A stretch of DNA of 10,160 bases from Clostridia bacterium (GTDB lineage: Bacteria; Bacillota; Clostridia; Oscillospirales; Oscillospiraceae): assembly GCA_003245395.1 (NCBI GenBank), contig QKDF01000047.1, forward strand, positions 1 to 10,160, given 5' to 3'. A program made the translations under genes and the position numbers. Positions 7,021 to 10,160 of the stretch are shown here, one piece after another. Every line of letters begins with the position of its first letter. The first letter of the stretch is position 1. A model generated the notes under the pieces. It made no database searches. It was not told the origin of the DNA and was given only the letters and a program-made list of their open reading frames with translations.

Positions 7021-9156
7021 ATGGCGAAGGAGTTTGACCCGCTGGAGGATCTGACCGCCGATCCGGAGGATGAGGCATTTTCTCTGGAGGAGATCCTGGC
7101 GGAATATGGAATCAGCCGGGAGCAGAGGCTGCTGGCGGAACTGAATCAGGCGGAGACTCCGCTGCCTGCATCCGTCCCCGATGGGCCGGTGCAGCCGGAA
7201 ACGGTGCCCCAGCGGGAGCTGCCGAGTGATCCCGAAACATGCGAAAGCGAGACGCCGCCCCCGCTTTCAAGCGAGGAAACTGCCGCTCCCGAGGCTGAAG
7301 AAAGTGTTTCCGAGCCGGAGGAAGTGCTCCCGCAAGAGGAATTGCCCGCCCCGCCCCGCCCGGTCTCTGTGGAGCAAGCTGTGGGGATGACGGTGGACGG
7401 CGTGATGAAAGAGCAGGAGGCACAGCCGGAGAAAAAACCACGCCGCGGCCTGTTTTCCCGCAAAAAATTCGAAGAGACCGAACAGCTTTATCAGCCTCCT
7501 GCGCCCGAGCCGGAGCCGGTGGAGGAACCCATCGGAGAGGAAGAACCGCTGGAAGAGGCGGCTGCCGCGGCCCGTGCCGCCTGGCGCCGTCAGAAAAAGC
7601 CGCTGCCAATCGCGGCGGCGCTGCTGGTTCTGCTGGCGATCCCTCCTGCGGCGGAATACGCGGGATATGCCGTCCCTATCTGGACGGGAAGCCCGATGGT
7701 GCAGACGGGCGTATCGATCATTTTTTTGATTTTAGAGTGCATCCTGTGCCGGAGCGTATTTACCCGGGGGGTGCGGCTGCTGCGGCACAGGCAGTTTTCC
7801 GCGGGTTTTCTGGCGTCCGCCGCGGCATTGGTGGCCGGAGCGGACGGAGTGGTTCGCCTGCTGAGCACGACGCGCAGCGATACGGCGACCTATGCGCTCA
7901 CCGCCTGCGCAGCGCTGGTGTTCGCCCTGTGGGGAGACGCCAGCACCCAGCAGGGACGATATGACCTCTATCGCGCGGCCTCCATGGATAATTCCCCGCC
8001 GTATCTGGTTACGGATCTGGAGCGGGGCGCATGCAAGCAGACGGGCAAAATCCTCGGATTTTATACCGCGGCGGAGCGGGATTCCGCGGCGGTTCAGTGG
8101 CAGACAGCCCTGCTGCCGGTGTTTTTTGTAGCGTCCATGATATTTGCGGGCCTGGGCTCTCTGGGCCGGGATCGGGGGACGGATTTCATGCTCAACTGGT
8201 CTGCCATTCTCTGCGCCGCGTCTTCGCTGGCTCTGCCGCTGGCAGAAGCACTTCCATCCTCGCGGCTGGCGCTGCGGCTGCACAAAGCCGGCTGTGCCTT
8301 GGCGGGGTACGCCGGAGCGGAGCGCATCGGATGCAAGCGGTGCATGATCGTCACGGACGCGGACTTATTTCCGCCCGGCACCATTACATTCAACGGCATT
8401 AAGACCTTCGGGGAAGAAATGGGCAGAGCCGTATCCTATGCGGCCACACTGGCCCGGGCCTCGGACTGCGGGCTGCGGCGGCTGTTTGACAACCTGCTGG
8501 TGAGCGAAGGTGTTCATGCGGAGCCGGTGACGGACTTCAGTTTCTATGAAGAGGGCGGATTTTCCGGCAACATCCGGGGTGAAACGGTGATTTTGGGAAC
8601 GGCCTCCTTCATGCGCAAGATGGAGGTACAGATGCCGTCCGGCCTGAACCTTCGCACGGGAATTTTTCTGGCGGTGGACAGACAGCTGACAGCGGTGTTC
8701 GCGGTGAAATACAAGCCCTCCGAAAATGTGGAGTGGGCGCTGCGGATCATGCGCCGCAGCCATATCACACCGGTTCTGGCCTCTCGGGACCCCAATGTCA
8801 CGCCCGCGCTGATCAAGCGGAAATTCGGCGTGAAGATTAAAATGGAATACCCGGATCTCTCCAACCGTTTGGCTTTGTCCGAACAGGAGGGCTGGAAGGG
8901 GCTGCCTCGGGCGCTGCTGTTCCGGGAGGGTTTGCTGCCCTACGCCGAGACGGTAGCCGGAGCCCGTCGGCTGTGCCGGGCTGTCCGCCGGGGGACCGCC
9001 ATTGCGCTGTTGGGCAGTACGGCGGGGATATTGTTGACGTTTTATCTGACGTTTCTGGGGAGTTACAGCCTGATGCCGCCGCTGCTGCTGATGGTATTTT
9101 TGCTGCTGTGGACGCTGCCGATCTTTTTGCTCAACGACTGGGCGGGCCGGTATTAA
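7021..9156 (+). CDS. P-type ATPase-like membrane protein lacking catalytic motifs (probable pseudo-ATPase)
   Basis: A 711-residue protein I do not recognise by name. Residues 1-185 are acidic, Pro/Glu-rich and probably disordered, starting with a short conserved-looking helix (SLEEILAEYG, 21-30). Eight membrane segments follow at about 196-212, 225-248, 260-281, 289-305, 361-382, 390-412, 656-680 and 683-704. This 4+2+2 layout is that of heavy-metal (P1B) P-type ATPases. Residues 438-607 align by eye with their P and N domains: MIVTDADLFPPGTITFNG (442-459) sits where DKTGTLT belongs, GTASFM (526-531) where GNxxFM belongs, and TPVLASRDPN (583-592) where the TGDN loop belongs. The actuator region between TM4 and TM5 is only about 55 residues and lacks TGE. 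CPC is ALP (404-406), and GDGxND is not found. ATP-driven transport therefore looks unlikely. It follows rlmB by 14 bases (weak GAGGG site) and ends before a terminator. Confidence 0.65.
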   Translation: MAKEFDPLEDLTADPEDEAFSLEEILAEYGISREQRLLAELNQAETPLPASVPDGPVQPETVPQRELPSDPETCESETPPPLSSEETAAPEAEESVSEPEEVLPQEELPAPPRPVSVEQAVGMTVDGVMKEQEAQPEKKPRRGLFSRKKFEETEQLYQPPAPEPEPVEEPIGEEEPLEEAAAAARAAWRRQKKPLPIAAALLVLLAIPPAAEYAGYAVPIWTGSPMVQTGVSIIFLILECILCRSVFTRGVRLLRHRQFSAGFLASAAALVAGADGVVRLLSTTRSDTATYALTACAALVFALWGDASTQQGRYDLYRAASMDNSPPYLVTDLERGACKQTGKILGFYTAAERDSAAVQWQTALLPVFFVASMIFAGLGSLGRDRGTDFMLNWSAILCAASSLALPLAEALPSSRLALRLHKAGCALAGYAGAERIGCKRCMIVTDADLFPPGTITFNGIKTFGEEMGRAVSYAATLARASDCGLRRLFDNLLVSEGVHAEPVTDFSFYEEGGFSGNIRGETVILGTASFMRKMEVQMPSGLNLRTGIFLAVDRQLTAVFAVKYKPSENVEWALRIMRRSHITPVLASRDPNVTPALIKRKFGVKIKMEYPDLSNRLALSEQEGWKGLPRALLFREGLLPYAETVAGARRLCRAVRRGTAIALLGSTAGILLTFYLTFLGSYSLMPPLLLMVFLLLWTLPIFLLNDWAGRY

Positions 9157-9190
9157 ACAATCAACCGGACGTATACCATATTTTCAAAGC

Positions 9191-9227
9191 AGGAGCCACG
9201 GTGCAAAACCGTGGCTCTTAGCTTTTT
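9191..9227 (+). terminator. Intrinsic terminator of the rlmB operon
   Basis: GAGCCACGGT (9193-9202) pairs perfectly with ACCGTGGCTC (9208-9217) around a five-base loop. The stem can extend by two more pairs and is followed by TTAGCTTTTT. It separates the rlmB operon from the germination gene. Confidence 0.88.
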
Positions 9228-9280
9228 CACTGCATAAGAACGGAACTCGCTGATACCGGCTGGTTAAATGGGAGTTTCTG

Positions 9281-9309
9281 GTATAAATCCACGCGGCGGG
9301 CCCATACTA
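9281..9309 (+). promoter_or_regulatory. Probable forespore (sigma-G-type) promoter of the germination gene
   Basis: GTATA (9281-9285) and CATACTA (9303-9309) are 17 bases apart. This resembles the sigma-G consensus as known in Bacillus (GYATA or GMATA near -35, CATnnTA near -10). The start site would be near 9316, giving a short leader that begins close to the TTGGAGG ribosome site at 9317-9323. GerA-type receptors and SpoVAF are made in the forespore, so gene type and promoter agree. The match was judged by eye. Confidence 0.55.
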
Positions 9310-9328
9310 CCGGAGATTGGAGGTATGT

Positions 9329-10160
9329 ATGGAACAACTGACGGACGATTTTATGCAGAATGTCGGGGGGATGGACACTCTGCTGGGTGTCGGCAAAAAC
9401 TATGACATCATCAGCCGGTATCTGATCATCGGCGGACGAAAGTCGAAATTCTGGGTGGTGGATGGTTACGGCACCGATGCGGTGCTGGAGCATATCAACA
9501 CCACGCTGCTGAAGGTAGACTCCGCCGTCATGTCGGAACTGAATACTATGGAGCAGTTTGCCGAACAGTTTGTCACCTTCTGCGAAACCGATGTAGACCG
9601 GAACTGCGAGGAGATCACCACCTCTGTCCTGATGGGCAAGACCCTGCTGCTGGTGGAGGGGCTGGACGGAGGCGTTTTGATGGACGCCAAGGGCTATCCC
9701 ACCAGAGGCGTGAAGGAGCCGGAGAGCTCCAAGGTCCTGCGGGGCGCGCACGACGGTTTTGTGGAAACGCTGATGTTCAACACCGCTTTGCTCCGCAGGC
9801 GGATACGGGACCCCAAGCTAATTATGGAAAGCCACCGGGTGGGAACACGGTCAAAGACCGACGTTGTGGTATGCTATCTGGAGGACAAGGCGGACCAGCA
9901 GATGCTGGACGATCTGAGGGAAAAGCTGGCGAAGATCGATGAAAACTCCCTGTCCATGAGCCAGGAGAGCGTGGCGGAAGCCATGATGCGGCGAAAATGG
10001 TACAACCCATTTCCAAAGGTGCGCTATACGGAGCGGCCCGACGTGGCCACCGCCTGCGTCATGGAGGGGAACATTTTGCTGCTGGTGGAGGGGCTGGACG
10101 GAGGCGTTTTGATGGACGCCAAGGGCTATCCCACCAGAGGCGTGAAGGAGCCGGAGAGCT
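9329..10160 (+). CDS. Spore germination protein, GerA/SpoVAF family (partial, runs off right edge)
   Basis: The first 277 residues of a GerA-superfamily protein with no stop before the window end. Family members of about 450-550 residues help spores sense nutrients in the inner spore membrane: a soluble N-terminal domain of about 250 residues precedes several membrane helices. The opening LLGVGKNYDIISRYLIIGGR (18-37) is SpoVAF-like. GerA hallmarks follow: RGVKEPES (126-133), RGAHDGF (138-144), NTALLRRRIRDP (151-162) and NPFPKVRYTERPD (226-238). TTGGAGG five bases before the ATG fixes the start; an ATG four bases earlier is out of frame. After residue 249, where the hydrophobic strand before the membrane domain is expected, the sequence repeats residues 106-133 exactly at DNA level. 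The 3' part of this reading is therefore suspect (see repeat entries). SpoVAF versus a GerA A-subunit cannot be settled from the N-terminus. Confidence 0.85.
   Translation, partial: MEQLTDDFMQNVGGMDTLLGVGKNYDIISRYLIIGGRKSKFWVVDGYGTDAVLEHINTTLLKVDSAVMSELNTMEQFAEQFVTFCETDVDRNCEEITTSVLMGKTLLLVEGLDGGVLMDAKGYPTRGVKEPESSKVLRGAHDGFVETLMFNTALLRRRIRDPKLIMESHRVGTRSKTDVVVCYLEDKADQQMLDDLREKLAKIDENSLSMSQESVAEAMMRRKWYNPFPKVRYTERPDVATACVMEGNILLLVEGLDGGVLMDAKGYPTRGVKEPES
9645..9728 (+). repeat. 84-bp direct repeat, copy 1
   Basis: This copy encodes residues 106-133 of the germination protein and fits the family at this position (LLLVEGLDGG, then YPTRGVKEPES). It is identical base for base to 10077-10160, 432 bases downstream (144 codons, in frame). 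The base before it differs (C here, T in copy 2). Confidence 0.97.
10077..10160 (+). repeat. 84-bp direct repeat, copy 2, ending at the window edge
   Basis: This copy is identical to 9645-9728 and is cut off by the end of the window, so its true length is unknown. It begins inside a Leu-Leu-Leu-Val-Glu-Gly coding stretch, where the family normally moves on towards its first membrane helix rather than back to the RGVKEPES motif. Tandem duplication or misjoining are both possible. Confidence 0.97.

Noticed and set aside
9171..9180. A third copy of GTATACCATA (also at 6091-6100), suggesting a minus-strand promoter
   Set aside because: There is no -35-like hexamer at a suitable distance, and it would only read antisense into the 711-residue protein gene.
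9227..9751. A 174-codon minus-strand frame opposite the germination gene
   Set aside because: The plus-strand frame carries GerA family motifs, and the minus-strand product is His/Gln-rich shadow sequence.

Overview
The window looks like chromosomal DNA from a GC-rich, spore-forming anaerobe of the Clostridia, most likely an Oscillospiraceae-like gut bacterium. The reasons are strong AGGAG-type ribosome sites, a GerA/SpoVAF-type spore germination gene, a regulator carrying a superoxide-reductase-like domain (a fold typical of anaerobes), and divergent housekeeping genes with sigma-A-like promoters. The lineage is an inference; no rRNA or marker alignment was possible. I see no CRISPR array, tRNA, insertion sequence or prophage.

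Layout. (1) 40-1968, minus strand: a tightly overlapping metal-uptake operon in the order Fur-family repressor (zur-like), znuC-like ATPase, znuB-like permease. It is driven by a near-consensus promoter with a Fur-type 7-1-7 operator lying over the expected start site. The substrate-binding protein (ZnuA) is not in the window. (2) 2149-3066, plus: a stand-alone sugar-nucleotidyltransferase-like gene, ending at a bidirectional terminator shared with the next gene. (3) 3202-3786, minus: an XRE regulator fused to a desulfoferrodoxin-like domain with all nine expected iron ligands visible. (4) 3894-6023, minus: ftsH. (5) 6239-9156, plus, divergent from ftsH: rlmB, then a 711-residue membrane protein that reads as a P-type ATPase whose catalytic motifs have been lost. 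(6) 9329 to the right edge: the N-terminal part of a spore germination protein, behind a terminator and a good match to a forespore sigma-G promoter.

How the parts relate. The zur-znuCB block is self-contained metal homeostasis. ftsH (membrane proteolysis) and rlmB (23S rRNA methylation) are housekeeping genes sharing a divergent control region. The pseudo-P-type ATPase is apparently co-transcribed with rlmB.

The most noteworthy items are the pseudo-P-type ATPase, the XRE-superoxide-reductase fusion, and an exact 84-bp in-frame repeat that ends at the last base of the window. The repeat is either a tandem duplication inside the germination gene or an assembly artefact.
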